Shown here in pieces: positions 18,313-27,000 of a DNA stretch of 64,000 nt. Position numbers and translations under genes: made by a program. Each line of letters opens with the position of its first letter. Position 1 is the first letter of the stretch. The notes under the pieces were generated by a model that did not search any database, was not told the origin of the DNA, and saw only the letters and a list, made by a program, of their open reading frames with translations. Origin of the DNA: Candidatus Fimivivens faecavium (GTDB lineage: Bacteria; Bacillota; Clostridia; Oscillospirales; Ruminococcaceae); contig DVKH01000019.1 in NCBI GenBank assembly GCA_018716105.1, forward strand, positions 1 to 64,000, in the 5' to 3' direction.

Positions 18313-20298
18313 TTATCGTTCCTCTTTGAGCTTCTTGATCTTGTCGCGCAGGTAGGCTGCGTGTTCGAATTCAAGGAGCTTTGCCGCGTTTTTCATCTCA
18401 TTGGTCAGCCGGATGATCAGAGCCTCGCGGTCCTTCGCGGACATCTTCTTTTTTGTCCTGCCCTCGACCGTTTCCTTCGACGAAATCTCCAGCAGCTCAC
18501 GGATGTCCTTTTTGATGGTGACCGGAGTGATCCCGTGCTTTTGGTTGTATTCCTCCTGAATTTTGCGCCGGCGGAAGGTTTCGCTGATTGCGGACTCCAT
18601 CGAAGGCGTGACCGCGTCGGCGTACATGATCACTTTGCCTCCCGCGTTTCGGGCGGCGCGGCCGATGGTCTGGACCAGCGACGTTTCCGAACGGAGAAAC
18701 CCCTCTTTGTCCGCGTCCAGAATGGCGACCAGAGACACCTCCGGGATGTCGAGGCCTTCCCGCAGGAGGTTGATGCCCACCAGGACGTCGAACTCCCCGC
18801 TTCGAAGGTCGCGGATGATCTCCATCCGCTCCATTGTGTCGATATCATGGTGCATATAGCGGATCCTGACACCCATGTTCTCAAGATAGGAAGTGAGGTC
18901 CTCCGCCATCTTTTTGGTGAGGGTTGTGACAAGAACCCGTTCGCCGACCGCAGCGCGCTGGTTGATCTCAGACAGCAAATCGTCGATCTGCCCCTCTACG
19001 GGCTTGACCTCGATTATCGGGTCGAGCAAACCGGTCGGGCGGATTACCTGCTCAACGACCTGCGTGCTGTGCTCCCGCTCAAATGCGCCGGGAGTCGCGC
19101 TGACGTAGATCGCCTGGTGAATCCGCTCGTAGAATTCGTCGAAGTTGAGCGGCCGGTTGTCGAGCGCCGACGGAAGACGGAATCCATAGTCGATCAAGCT
19201 TTGCTTTCTCGCCCGGTCGCCCGCGTACATGCTCCGCGCCTGCGGCAGGGTGACGTGCGACTCGTCGACGACGAACAGAAAGTCGTCGGGGTAGTAGTCG
19301 AACAGCGTAAACGGCTTCGAACCCGGCGGCCGCCCCGAAAGCACCCGCGAGTAGTTCTCAATTCCCTTGCAAAAACTGATCTCCGACAGCATTTCAATGT
19401 CGTAATTAACGCGCTCCGCAATCCGCTGCGCTTCGATCAGTTTTCCCTGCGAGCGGAACCATTCCACCTGCTGATCCCGTTCGCGCCGAAGCTCGTCGAG
19501 CGCCGCGTGCATTTTGTCCGGCGGAACAATGTAGTGAGAGGCCGGGTAGATTGCGAGATGGGTGACGGCTACCTTCACCTCGCCGGTCACGACGTTGATT
19601 TCGCTCAGGCGGTCGATCTCATCCCCGAAAAACTCAATGCGGAACGCCGTGTCCTGATTATAGGACGGGAACACCTCGACCACGTCGCCGCGCACCCGAA
19701 ACTTGTTTCGGATGAAATTGACGTCGTTTCGCTCGTACTGGAGTTCGACCAGCTTTTTCAGAAGCTCGTCCCGGTCTTTTTTCATTCCCTTGCGAAGCGA
19801 AATGATCATGTTCCGATAGTCGATCGGGTCGCCGAGGTTATAGATACAGGAAATCGACGCGACGATAATCACGTCGCGCCGTTCCGAGAGCGCGGAAGTC
19901 GCTGAATGGCGCAGCCGGTCGATTTCGTCGTTGATCGCAGAATCCTTTTCAATATAGGTATCGGTTGATGCGATATAGGCTTCCGGCTGGTAGTAATCGT
20001 AGTAGGAGACAAAATACTCGACCGCGTTGTTCGGGAAAAACTCCCGGAACTCCCCGCAGAGCTGTGCCGCAAGGGTTTTATTGTGGGCGAGGACGAGCGT
20101 CGGTTTATTTACCTGGGCGATGACGTTCGCGATTGTAAACGTCTTACCCGAGCCGGTGACGCCGAGAAGCGTCTGCTCCCGGTCGCCGCGCCGAATCCCC
20201 TCCACCAGCTGCGCAATCGCCTCCGGCTGATCCCCCGTCGGCTGGTAGGGGGACACAAGATGAAAGGTATCGAAGTCCTGTTGATTCTGCTCGCTCAT
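18313..20298 (-). CDS. uvrB: excinuclease ABC subunit B
   Basis: 661 aa from ATG at 20298, which has AGGAGA seven bases before it; the frame stays open 43 codons further up but covers the promoter. Walker A GVTGSGKT is at about 47-54, the damage-sensing beta-hairpin region is [12 protein letters not shown], helicase motif VI is QTIGRAARN, and the UVR/UvrC-binding helix is at the C-terminus. UvrB verifies the lesion and loads UvrC. Expression should be SOS-inducible (see LexA box). Confidence 0.98.
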   Translation of the reverse strand: MSEQNQQDFDTFHLVSPYQPTGDQPEAIAQLVEGIRRGDREQTLLGVTGSGKTFTIANVIAQVNKPTLVLAHNKTLAAQLCGEFREFFPNNAVEYFVSYYDYYQPEAYIASTDTYIEKDSAINDEIDRLRHSATSALSERRDVIIVASISCIYNLGDPIDYRNMIISLRKGMKKDRDELLKKLVELQYERNDVNFIRNKFRVRGDVVEVFPSYNQDTAFRIEFFGDEIDRLSEINVVTGEVKVAVTHLAIYPASHYIVPPDKMHAALDELRRERDQQVEWFRSQGKLIEAQRIAERVNYDIEMLSEISFCKGIENYSRVLSGRPPGSKPFTLFDYYPDDFLFVVDESHVTLPQARSMYAGDRARKQSLIDYGFRLPSALDNRPLNFDEFYERIHQAIYVSATPGAFEREHSTQVVEQVIRPTGLLDPIIEVKPVEGQIDDLLSEINQRAAVGERVLVTTLTKKMAEDLTSYLENMGVRIRYMHHDIDTMERMEIIRDLRSGEFDVLVGINLLREGLDIPEVSLVAILDADKEGFLRSETSLVQTIGRAARNAGGKVIMYADAVTPSMESAISETFRRRKIQEEYNQKHGITPVTIKKDIRELLEISSKETVEGRTKKKMSAKDREALIIRLTNEMKNAAKLLEFEHAAYLRDKIKKLKEER

Positions 20299-20376
20299 TT
20301 CCGTTTCTCCTGTATCAGCTCGTTGCGCAAAAAGAAGACGGCCGAAATTATAAGGACAACTTCTTTTTAAAAGCAA

Positions 20377-20390
20377 AGAACAAATGTTTG
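20377..20390. promoter_or_regulatory. LexA (SOS) box in front of uvrB
   Basis: AGAACAAATGTTTG matches the Gram-positive LexA/DinR operator CGAACRNRYGTTYG at all but the first base. It lies directly downstream of the -10 at 20399-20404, across the expected start point, the correct place for repression. Confidence 0.85.
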
Positions 20391-20398
20391 CTGTTTCT

Positions 20399-20427
20399 AT
20401 ATTACTATCACGACCCATTTTTGTCAA
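20399..20427 (-). promoter_or_regulatory. sigma-A promoter of uvrBA
   Basis: Minus strand TTGACA (20427-20422), 17-base spacer, TAATAT (20404-20399). Start of transcription falls near 20392, next to the LexA box, about 95 bases before uvrB. Confidence 0.88.
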
Positions 20428-20917
20428 TGACTTAGTATGTCAAATAAAGCGGCGGTTTTCCCCGTTTGTTATGCAGAATAGAATGAGAAAATTGTAAACA
20501 AATCTCAATTAATTGCTGAACAACGAATCTCATTCCGTTCTGTCATCCTCAAATCGGCGAAGCCCGCTGAGAGTTCTGCGACCCGCTCCATGTGTCATAA
20601 CAGCGGCTGCACTCTCGTTCCATCTTCGCTTTTGTGCGCGATCCACATTTTCATCCCTCCCAGCAGAAGGAAAACTGTGCGTTCCCACGGGAACCGCTTT
20701 CATGATACTACGGTTTTCAAGACAGGAAAGATCTAGCGGCAAAATCCGGAAAATACTGCCCTTATTCGGTTTTATTCCATATTCCAATGACAATTTGTCG
20801 ATTTCTGTCGCTTTCAAAAAGTGGGCCGTTGTTTTCCCCAGACGCCGCTGCTGAACACTTCTCCCCGCGCCGCCATAGCATGTTAACAGCAAAACGAAGC
20901 CAGTTTGGAGGAGCGGT
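20428..20917. other. 490-base intergenic stretch, no gene supported
   Basis: Lower GC than the surroundings, with two mutually overlapping antisense frames of 113 and 120 codons that lack ribosome-binding sites and resemble no family I know. It must contain the promoter of the + strand permease, but no convincing -35/-10 pair is seen. Confidence 0.5.
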
Positions 20918-22393
20918 ATGGAGCATTCCAGTCAAAATCAAGATATCCCGCCAAAGCGGTGCTTCGGCCTCCGGGAGTCGCTGACCATCACAACCGGCAC
21001 GGTGATCGGCGTCGGGCTTTTTACCGTTGGGGCCAATGCGGCGGGCGCGCTCGGCCCGTCAGTCATCTGGGCGTCCCTCCTTGCGCTGGGGGCCAGCGTC
21101 TATCCTGCGCTTCTCTACGGTGAAATGGGCGCGGCGCTTCCGTTCTCAGGCGGGAGCTATCAGTATGCGTCGTTCGGCCTCGGGCGGGCGTTCGGGATGC
21201 TCGCGGGTTGGAACTTTGCGATCTCGATGGTCGCGGTCGCAAGCGGGGAGGCGCTCGCCTTCAGCTTTTATCTCCGCACCCTGTTCGAGGCGCTCGGCCT
21301 GACGTTTCCGCTGGGAGATACGGCCGCCGCGGTTCTCGTGCTCTGCGGCTTCCTGTTGCTCGGCCTGTCCGGCGTCGAACTGACTGGGAGGATGCAGAAT
21401 GCGTTTCTGTTCTTTTTCTGGGGCGTGGCCGCCGTCTGGTTTCTTAGCGTCTTGCCTGAGCTGAGTTTCAGCTCGTTTTCCGGCCCGTCCGCCGCGCTTT
21501 CCCCTTCGGACCTGCTCCCTGCTGCCGCGATGGTGTGGTGGTGCTTCGCCGGCTTTGAAACCTGCTGCGCGATGGGCGGCGAAATCCGCTGCCCGCAGAT
21601 CAACCTCCCCCGTGCGATGAAGCTCGCCCCGTTTGTGGTTTTTGCGGTCAACGGCCTGTTCCAGTGGGCGCTGGTCGCGCTGGTCCCGGCGGACGCCCTG
21701 CCGGAACTCGCCCTCGCGGCGGCGCCGTATGCCGACGGGATGCGTATCGCCGGGATCGCGGGATTTCCGCTGGCGCTTCTCTGCTTTGGGATCGCCTTTG
21801 GCGGCGATTTTTCCACGCTTAACGCGGGGCTTGCCGCGCCCGCGCGGTATCTGCAGAGCATGGCGCAGGATGGGGTTCTGCCAAAGGCTTTTGCCCGCCT
21901 GCACCCGGCGCGGAGAACGCCTGCATTTGCGCTCCTGTTCCTCGGCGGCCTCGCCGTTGTGCTGATCCTGACCGGTTCAATCCCGTATATCGCGTCGCTT
22001 TCTCTGTTCGCAACCCTGTTTTACTATGTAATCGGTATTTTGTCCGCGATCGGACTCCGGCGGAAATACCCGTCGCTTCCACGCCCGTACCGCGCGCCGT
22101 GGATCGGCTTTTTGGCACCGGCGAGCATTGTCCTCTATCTCGGGATGATGACCCAGCTCGACCGGAACGCGGTTCTGGCGGGGCTCGCCTGGAACGCCGC
22201 GGGCCTTGCGGCCTATTCCCTGCTCCGCCGGGCGGGGGAAACGACCGGGCTGCCCTCTCTTCCCGCCGCGGATCTGCCGGATGAGGCCGAACGCCGCCGT
22301 ATGGACCGCGAGTACCGCATCTGGCGGACCGCCGCATGGTCCGCCTGTATTCTGGTCCTTCTTTTATTTTTCCTGCCTCGATTTATCACATGA
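20918..22393 (+). CDS. APC-superfamily amino acid permease
   Basis: 491 aa, about 12-14 membrane helices. TTGTVIGVGLFTVG near residue 30 is the first-helix unwound motif of APC transporters, and FAGFETCCAMGGEIRCP matches the sixth-helix glutamate region. It imports or exchanges amino acids or amines; the substrate is not readable. ATG at 20918 has TTGGAGGAG directly before it. The C-terminus has a short polar stretch and one extra helix. Separate from uvrB (divergent), followed 21 bases later by a MATE exporter. Confidence 0.9.
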   Translation: MEHSSQNQDIPPKRCFGLRESLTITTGTVIGVGLFTVGANAAGALGPSVIWASLLALGASVYPALLYGEMGAALPFSGGSYQYASFGLGRAFGMLAGWNFAISMVAVASGEALAFSFYLRTLFEALGLTFPLGDTAAAVLVLCGFLLLGLSGVELTGRMQNAFLFFFWGVAAVWFLSVLPELSFSSFSGPSAALSPSDLLPAAAMVWWCFAGFETCCAMGGEIRCPQINLPRAMKLAPFVVFAVNGLFQWALVALVPADALPELALAAAPYADGMRIAGIAGFPLALLCFGIAFGGDFSTLNAGLAAPARYLQSMAQDGVLPKAFARLHPARRTPAFALLFLGGLAVVLILTGSIPYIASLSLFATLFYYVIGILSAIGLRRKYPSLPRPYRAPWIGFLAPASIVLYLGMMTQLDRNAVLAGLAWNAAGLAAYSLLRRAGETTGLPSLPAADLPDEAERRRMDREYRIWRTAAWSACILVLLLFFLPRFIT

Positions 22394-22414
22394 ATCCAAA
22401 TCCCCCCAAATAGA

Positions 22415-23833
22415 ATGGTACTATGCCATTCGATCGGGGGGGATTTTACGGGCCGGCGAAACGCGCTCACCGAAGGGGACGTCTTTCTCACGCTTTTGCA
22501 GTTTTCGATCCCGTTTCTGCTTTCCAGCCTGTTGCAGGCGCTCTACGGCGCCTCCGATCTGTTCATGGTCGGCCGGTTTGCGGACAGTGCGGGTGTATGC
22601 GCCGTCGCGACCGGCGGGCAGGTGATGCAGACCATCGCCAGCCTTGCCATCGGCCTGACGACCGGCGGAACCGTTTTGGTCGCAAAGCACATCGGCGCCA
22701 AAAACAGAAGAGAGGCCGCGCATGCGGTCAAAACCGCGCTTGCCGTCTTTGGGGTCCTCTCGCTTGCCCTGACGGTTTTAGTCCTTCTTATGGCCGGCCC
22801 AATCTGCGCCCTGATGCAGGTCCCGGCTGAGGCCAGCGCCGTCGCAAGGCGCTATCTGACCATCTGCGCCTTCGGGATCGTCTTCATCATCGGGTTCAAT
22901 GTCGTCAGCGGGATCCTCCGCGGCATGGGGGACTCGAGGACGCCGCTGCTGTTCATGGCCGCCGCCTGCCTGATCAACGTTTCGACCGATCTTCTTTTCG
23001 TCGGCGTGCTGGGCCTCGGCGCGCCGGGAGCCGCTGTCTCCACCGTCCTCGCACAGGCGGCGGCCCTCGCCCTTTCCGCGGCCTTCCTGCTCCGGCGGGG
23101 GACTGTCGGACGCTATCGCCGTCTTCGGCCGTCGTTCCGGCCCGGCGCGGCGCGGGAGCTGCTCGGGGTCGGCGTTCCCGTCGCCCTGCAGGAGGGCCTG
23201 GTCAACGTCTCCTTCCTGATCATCACGTCCATCGTCAACGGAACGGGGCTCTATGCCTCGGCGGCGGTCGGGATCGTCGAAAAACTGATCATGTTCAGCA
23301 TGCTTCCGGCCACCGCGTTCTCTGCGGCGGTGGCGGCGATGACGGCGCAGAACGCCGGCGCGGGCCTGGATGAACGGGGACGGCGCTGTCTTCGCGGCGG
23401 GGTTTCCCTTTCTCTGCTGTTCGGACTCGCCTTTTTCGCATGCGCACAGGTCAACAGCGCGGGCCTCGTTTCGGTGTTTACGGGGGATCAGAATGTAGTC
23501 CTCTCTGGAATGCGCTATCTGCGCGCCTACAGCGCGGACAGCGTCATCGTCTGCTTCGTCTTCTGCATCAACGCCTACCTCAGCGGCTGCGGCCACCCCT
23601 CCTTCCCGCTTCTTCACAGTCTCGCCGCGACCTTTCTGATCCGGATCCCGCTCTCCTGGCTGTTCAGCCGGACCGGTTCGATGTTCCTGATTGGGACCGC
23701 CGCGCCCGCCGCTTCGCTTTTTTCACTGCTTTTGTGCTTTTGGTTTCTGCACTCTGTTGCCGATGAAACGAAGGCGTGCACCGGACGGCGCATCCGAACG
23801 CGCCGTCCCAGCCGGGCTGCCAAATCCGCCTGA
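22415..23833 (+). CDS. MATE-family efflux transporter
   Basis: 472 aa, 12 membrane helices in two halves. LTEGDVFLTLLQFSIPFLLSSLLQALY and the GASDLFMVGRF segment are typical N-terminal MATE features. Such proteins export cationic drugs or metabolites in exchange for Na+ or H+. The start is uncertain: the ATG at 22415 lies within a hairpin formed by TCCCCCC (22402-22408) and GGGGGGG (22435 onward) and has no ribosome-binding site; homologues begin close to the RRNALTEG segment, about 14 codons later, where no standard start codon is seen. Confidence 0.88.
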   Translation: MVLCHSIGGDFTGRRNALTEGDVFLTLLQFSIPFLLSSLLQALYGASDLFMVGRFADSAGVCAVATGGQVMQTIASLAIGLTTGGTVLVAKHIGAKNRREAAHAVKTALAVFGVLSLALTVLVLLMAGPICALMQVPAEASAVARRYLTICAFGIVFIIGFNVVSGILRGMGDSRTPLLFMAAACLINVSTDLLFVGVLGLGAPGAAVSTVLAQAAALALSAAFLLRRGTVGRYRRLRPSFRPGAARELLGVGVPVALQEGLVNVSFLIITSIVNGTGLYASAAVGIVEKLIMFSMLPATAFSAAVAAMTAQNAGAGLDERGRRCLRGGVSLSLLFGLAFFACAQVNSAGLVSVFTGDQNVVLSGMRYLRAYSADSVIVCFVFCINAYLSGCGHPSFPLLHSLAATFLIRIPLSWLFSRTGSMFLIGTAAPAASLFSLLLCFWFLHSVADETKACTGRRIRTRRPSRAAKSA

Positions 23834-23886
23834 CAAAATGGAGCCAAAACGTTTTCCTCCGGCCCAAAACGAAAGATTGAAAACTT

Positions 23887-23908
23887 AAACGGCTGTTAAC
23901 CGCCGTTT
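23887..23908 (+). terminator. weak rho-independent terminator after the MATE gene
   Basis: AAACGGC (23887-23893) and GCCGTTT (23902-23908) form a 7-bp stem with an 8-base loop followed by ATT. The uridine run is short. Confidence 0.5.
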
Positions 23909-23917
23909 ATTCCCGAA

Positions 23918-23970
23918 AACCGCAGTGAATCGGCCCAGTTCAGCCCGCCGGAGGCGCGGCCGCGCCGCGC
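23918..23970 (+). repeat. degenerate third copy of the AACCGCAG repeat/leader
   Basis: Starts AACCGCAGTGAAT like the copy at 47109, keeps TTC.GCCCGCC and GGCGCGG..CGCGCC blocks in the same order, but has shortened hairpins and lacks both the TATAAT and the 88-base core. It is followed by two more short hairpins (CCAGAGAC/GTCTCCCTGG and GTGAC/GTCAC) before thioredoxin. A relation to the other two copies is likely but not certain. Confidence 0.45.
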
Positions 23971-24082
23971 GCAGCGTTTGCCAAACCAGAGACGGGGTCT
24001 CCCTGGTTCGGTGACAACGTCACAGAATCCGTGCATCCATGTGAATATACTAAAACTATCACAAGGAAAAGGAGATTGCACA

Positions 24083-24400
24083 ATGTCTGTACTTAATGTT
24101 AATCTGGATAATTTTGAAGAACTGGTCGCCAATTCCAAGATCCCGGTCCTTTTGGATTTCTGGGCCCCGTGGTGCGGCCCCTGCAAAATGATGTCGGCGA
24201 TTCTCGATCAGGCCGCCGAAGAGGCGGGGGAATACGCGGCAATCGCGAAGGTAAACATCGACGAGGAGCCGGAACTTGCGGCGGCGTTCGGCGTGATGAG
24301 CATCCCGACGCTGATTGTGGTCCAGGACGGCGAGATTCAGTCTGAGCTGGTTGGGCTTCAGAATAAGCGCACCGTCAAACGTCTGCTGGAGGTCTCCTGA
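24083..24400 (+). CDS. trxA: thioredoxin
   Basis: 105 aa from ATG at 24083 with AAAAGGAG eight bases before it. The active site WCGPC is at residues 30-34, and the cis-Pro loop MSIPT and C-terminal GLQNKRTVKRLLE are normal. A general thiol-disulfide reductant. It stands first in a set with a rhodanese, a broken CoA-disulfide-reductase-like gene and a Crp/Fnr regulator, which together suggest sulfur or redox stress handling. Confidence 0.97.
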   Translation: MSVLNVNLDNFEELVANSKIPVLLDFWAPWCGPCKMMSAILDQAAEEAGEYAAIAKVNIDEEPELAAAFGVMSIPTLIVVQDGEIQSELVGLQNKRTVKRLLEVS

Positions 24401-24402
24401 AC

Positions 24403-24867
24403 ATGTTCGGCTTTTTTCGAAAAAGCGCGCGGCGTCTCGCAATGAAGGAGGCGAAGCCCCTAATCGACGGGGGCGCGGTCCTGATCGACGTCCGCTCGCC
24501 GGAGGAATACCGCTCCGGCCATATCCCGGGCGCGGTTTCGGTCCCGCTTGAGCGGATCGGCGGCATCCGCGCGCTCTACCCGGACCGGGAAACCGCGCTG
24601 TTGACCTACTGCCACAGCGGCGTCCGGAGCCGGCGGGCCTGCAAAACGCTTTCCGGCCTGGGCTTTCGCAACGTCTTTGACCTCGGCGGAATTCTCTCCT
24701 GGAAAGGGGGACTGATCAAGGGAAATTCCCCTTCCTGGCGCTCTCAAACGGAACGAAAAACAGCCGACCGATGCGGCGGTGGAAAGAGGGAAAAGAATGA
24801 AAACAGTCTTTATCGGCGGGGTTGCGGGCGGCGCTTTTGCGGCGGCGCGCCTTCGAAGGCTCGATAA
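24403..24867 (+). CDS. rhodanese-domain protein with abnormal C-terminal extension
   Basis: 154 aa. Residues 14-105 are a single rhodanese domain: LIDVRSPEEYRSGHIPGAVSVPL, then the active-site loop CHSGVRS with catalytic Cys70, then LGFRNVFDLGGILSWKGG. Transfers sulfane sulfur, or binds phosphate-like groups. From residue 106 on the sequence becomes Arg/Lys/Gly/Cys-rich and reads through the start of the next gene in another frame; homologues stop near residue 103. The extension is therefore probably a read-through caused by the same decay that broke the neighbour. Confidence 0.85.
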   Translation: MFGFFRKSARRLAMKEAKPLIDGGAVLIDVRSPEEYRSGHIPGAVSVPLERIGGIRALYPDRETALLTYCHSGVRSRRACKTLSGLGFRNVFDLGGILSWKGGLIKGNSPSWRSQTERKTADRCGGGKREKNENSLYRRGCGRRFCGGAPSKAR

Positions 24868-25255
24868 AGCGGCGGAGATTGCCCTTCTCGAGCGCGCCGG
24901 ATACATTTCATCTGCAAACTGCGGCCTTCCCTGCTACGTCGGCGGCGAGTTCGCCGGCCGCTCCGCGCTGGCCCTTCAAACCCCGGAGTTGTTCCATGCG
25001 CCGTTTCGGGCGGACGTTCGGACCGGGAATAAAACGGTCCCGGCCGGCACGGCGGCAAAAACCGTTCAGGTCCGCCGCGCCGCGGACGGAACAGAGTATG
25101 AGGAAAGCTGCTGCCGCCTGCTGCTGCCTTCCGATCAAGGGATTCGGCAGCGGGCTGGTTTCCACCCTCCGGAACATACCGGATACGGACCGGCCCCCTG
25201 CCAAACCGTGCGCTGGAATTTTGCCGGACAAAACCATAACATCGAAAGGCGGCCA
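24797..25255 (+). pseudogene. remnant of a CoA-disulfide reductase / NADH oxidase-type flavoprotein
   Basis: From ATG at 24797 (AGAGGG before it) the frame begins like CoA-disulfide reductases: FAD-binding IGGVAGGAFAAARLRRLD, then YISSANCGLPCYVGGEF with the redox Cys in SANCGLPCY, then EYEESCCRLLL. Near 25135 the similarity jumps to another frame, where STLRNIPDTDR, a conserved block much further along in these enzymes, appears, and it ends about 25255 at the next gene. So a frameshift plus a deletion of the NAD and dimerisation domains has destroyed it. Intact relatives are about 450-550 aa. Confidence 0.75.
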
Positions 25256-25259
25256 CGGG

Positions 25260-25940
25260 ATGGACTTTGAATCGGCGCGCGGCCTGCTCGAGGAGCTTCT
25301 CCCGTTCTGGCGCGAATTGACAGAAGAGGAACAGGAAAAACTGGCGGCCGGGGTCGGAACCAAATGTTTCGAGGCTGGGCAGCCGATCCACCGAGGCCGG
25401 GAGGACTGCACAGGACTTTTCCTCGTCTATTCGGGCCAGGTCCGGGTGTTCATCACCTCGGATTCCGGAAAGGAAATCACACTCTACAGGTTGTTTGAGC
25501 GCGATATCTGCCTCTTCTCCGCCTCCTGCATGCTCCGGAACATCACCTTTGACATCAACATTGAGGCGGAAAAGCCGACCTGCGCTCTCCTGCTTCCGAC
25601 CGCGCTTTACGAACGGCTTTCCCGCGCCAACCCGTCCGTCGCGGACTTCACCAGCCAGCTAATGGCCGCCCGGTTTTCCGACGTGATGTGGACGATGGAT
25701 CAGGTGCTGTTCTCAAGCTTTGATCAGAGGCTCGCGACCTTTCTGCTGGAGCAGGCGGGAATCGACGGCGGCGAAACGGTCTTGATGACCCATGAGACGA
25801 TGGCCCGACACCTCGGCTCCGCGCGGGAGGTTGTCACCCGCATGCTCCGCTACTTCCAGCAGGAGGGTATGGTGGAGCTTTTTCGGGGCGGCGTCCGCCT
25901 GGTCGATCTTGACCGGCTGGAGCGGCTCTCCCGCTTTTGA
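25260..25940 (+). CDS. Crp/Fnr-family transcriptional regulator
   Basis: 226 aa from ATG at 25260 after AAAGGCGG. The N-terminal cupin (about 15-120) contains FLVYSGQVRVFITSDSGKEITLYRL, and the C-terminal winged helix carries MTHETMARHLGSAREVVTRMLRYFQQEGMV. No four-cysteine Fe-S set as in Fnr, so an effector other than a canonical Fnr cluster is likely, though Cys at 'SASCML' could be redox-active. It probably controls the adjacent thioredoxin-rhodanese genes. A strong terminator follows directly. Confidence 0.92.
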   Translation: MDFESARGLLEELLPFWRELTEEEQEKLAAGVGTKCFEAGQPIHRGREDCTGLFLVYSGQVRVFITSDSGKEITLYRLFERDICLFSASCMLRNITFDINIEAEKPTCALLLPTALYERLSRANPSVADFTSQLMAARFSDVMWTMDQVLFSSFDQRLATFLLEQAGIDGGETVLMTHETMARHLGSAREVVTRMLRYFQQEGMVELFRGGVRLVDLDRLERLSRF

Positions 25941-25944
25941 ACGC

Positions 25945-25980
25945 AAATCCCCTCCGGCGCCGCGGCGCCGGAGGGGATTT
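25945..25980. terminator. strong bidirectional terminator
   Basis: Nearly perfect 36-base palindrome, AAATCCCCTCCGGCGCC / GGCGCCGGAGGGGATTT, between the convergent Crp-type regulator and radC. Confidence 0.93.
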
Positions 25981-26663
25981 TAAAACTCAACAAGCGCGCC
26001 CGACTGGGCGAGCGAAACATAGTCGTCCCTCGCGACGATGATGTGGTCGAGAAGCTCGATCGACAGCAGCGCCAGCGCTTTCTTCACCGCGACCGTCGTC
26101 TGAACGTCCGCCTTGCTCGGGACCGCGAAGCCCTGCGTATGATTATGGGCGAGTACGACCGAAGATGCCGAAACGCGCATTACCGTTTCCACAATCCTGC
26201 GGATGGTGACCTGCGCCGAGTCGAGCGTTCCCTCCATCAGGAGTTCGCAGTGCAGCAGCTTCGACTTTTTATCGAGGCAGAGCAGATAGACATGCTCGTT
26301 GTTTTTGCCGATGAACATTGCCTTTAAAAACTCGCCGATCTTTTCCGGCGTGTCCAGAATGGTTCCAACGCTGTATTTGTCGGTGAGATAGTAGCGCGTC
26401 ATATGGGCGATGAGGCTGATCATGAAAGCGGTCTGCGGCCCGACGCCTTCCACCTTTAACAGTTCCTCCCGCGGCGCCTCGAAAACATTCGAGATCGAGC
26501 CGAATCTCTGGAGAAGCCGGTGCGCAATCGGGTTGGTGTCGTCCCGTGGAATCGAAAGAAACAGCAGCAGTTCGAGCGCGTTGTGCGGCGGGAAATGATC
26601 GAGTCCTTCCTGGAAAAACCGGTCTTTGAGACGCTGCCGGTGCCCGCTGTGCATGTTTGGCAT
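25980..26663 (-). CDS. radC: RadC-family JAB/MPN-domain protein
   Basis: 227 aa from ATG at 26663, chosen because AGGAGG is seven bases upstream; the frame further up is only the repeat region. An N-terminal helix-hairpin-helix (KVEGVGPQTAFMI) is followed by the JAB metalloprotease-like domain. The metal motif HxHx7SxxD is intact as HNHTQGFAVPSKAD, but with TQ where nearly all RadC proteins have PS. The function of RadC is unsettled; it is not clearly required for DNA repair. Confidence 0.92.
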   Translation of the reverse strand: MPNMHSGHRQRLKDRFFQEGLDHFPPHNALELLLFLSIPRDDTNPIAHRLLQRFGSISNVFEAPREELLKVEGVGPQTAFMISLIAHMTRYYLTDKYSVGTILDTPEKIGEFLKAMFIGKNNEHVYLLCLDKKSKLLHCELLMEGTLDSAQVTIRRIVETVMRVSASSVVLAHNHTQGFAVPSKADVQTTVAVKKALALLSIELLDHIIVARDDYVSLAQSGALVEF

Positions 26664-26750
26664 CCCCCCGCCTCCTCTCTGTCGTTTCCGCTCTATTATA
26701 ATCGAAACCGGCACAAATGAAAAGCCTCTCTGTTCATGCCGCCCCGCCTG

Positions 26751-26914
26751 TGATATAATAACCGCAGCGAAAACAGCTTTGCTGCTTTCCGCCGCCGAAG
26801 GCGGTTCTATGCCGCAATGCGGCATGCTGCGCCTGTTACGCCAGATCCAACCGGCTGCGGCCGGGTTCCGCCGCTGGCGCGGCGGGGAAACCGCCAAAGC
26901 GGTTTCCTGATATG
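26751..26914 (+). repeat. structured repeat/leader element, copy A
   Basis: Begins with an extended -10 (TGATATAAT, 26751-26759) and ACCGCAG, continues through several small hairpins and ends in an 88-base core (26827-26914) that is identical at 77 of 88 positions to 47180-47267. In the core the hairpins CCGGC/GCCGG, CCGCCGC/GCGGCGG and GGAAACCGC/GCGGTTTCC are preserved while loops differ. In this copy TTACGCCA and TGGCGTAA close them into one multibranched structure. It ends 86 bases before a pseudouridine synthase gene. It could be a mobile REP-type element or a conserved 5' leader. Confidence 0.7.
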
Positions 26915-27000
26915 GCGTAATAAACTTATAAAACCCGATCAGCCGCCTTTGGCGGTACCGCGCACGTTATGCCGTGCATCCCAATTTTCATGGAGGCAGA

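Noticed and set aside
18307..19905. 532-codon open frame on the + strand
   Set aside because: Antisense to uvrB, no ribosome-binding site, no known motif.
20530..20892. 120-codon minus-strand frame between uvrB and the permease
   Set aside because: No ribosome-binding site, no homology recognised, overlaps another frame of similar length; left as intergenic.
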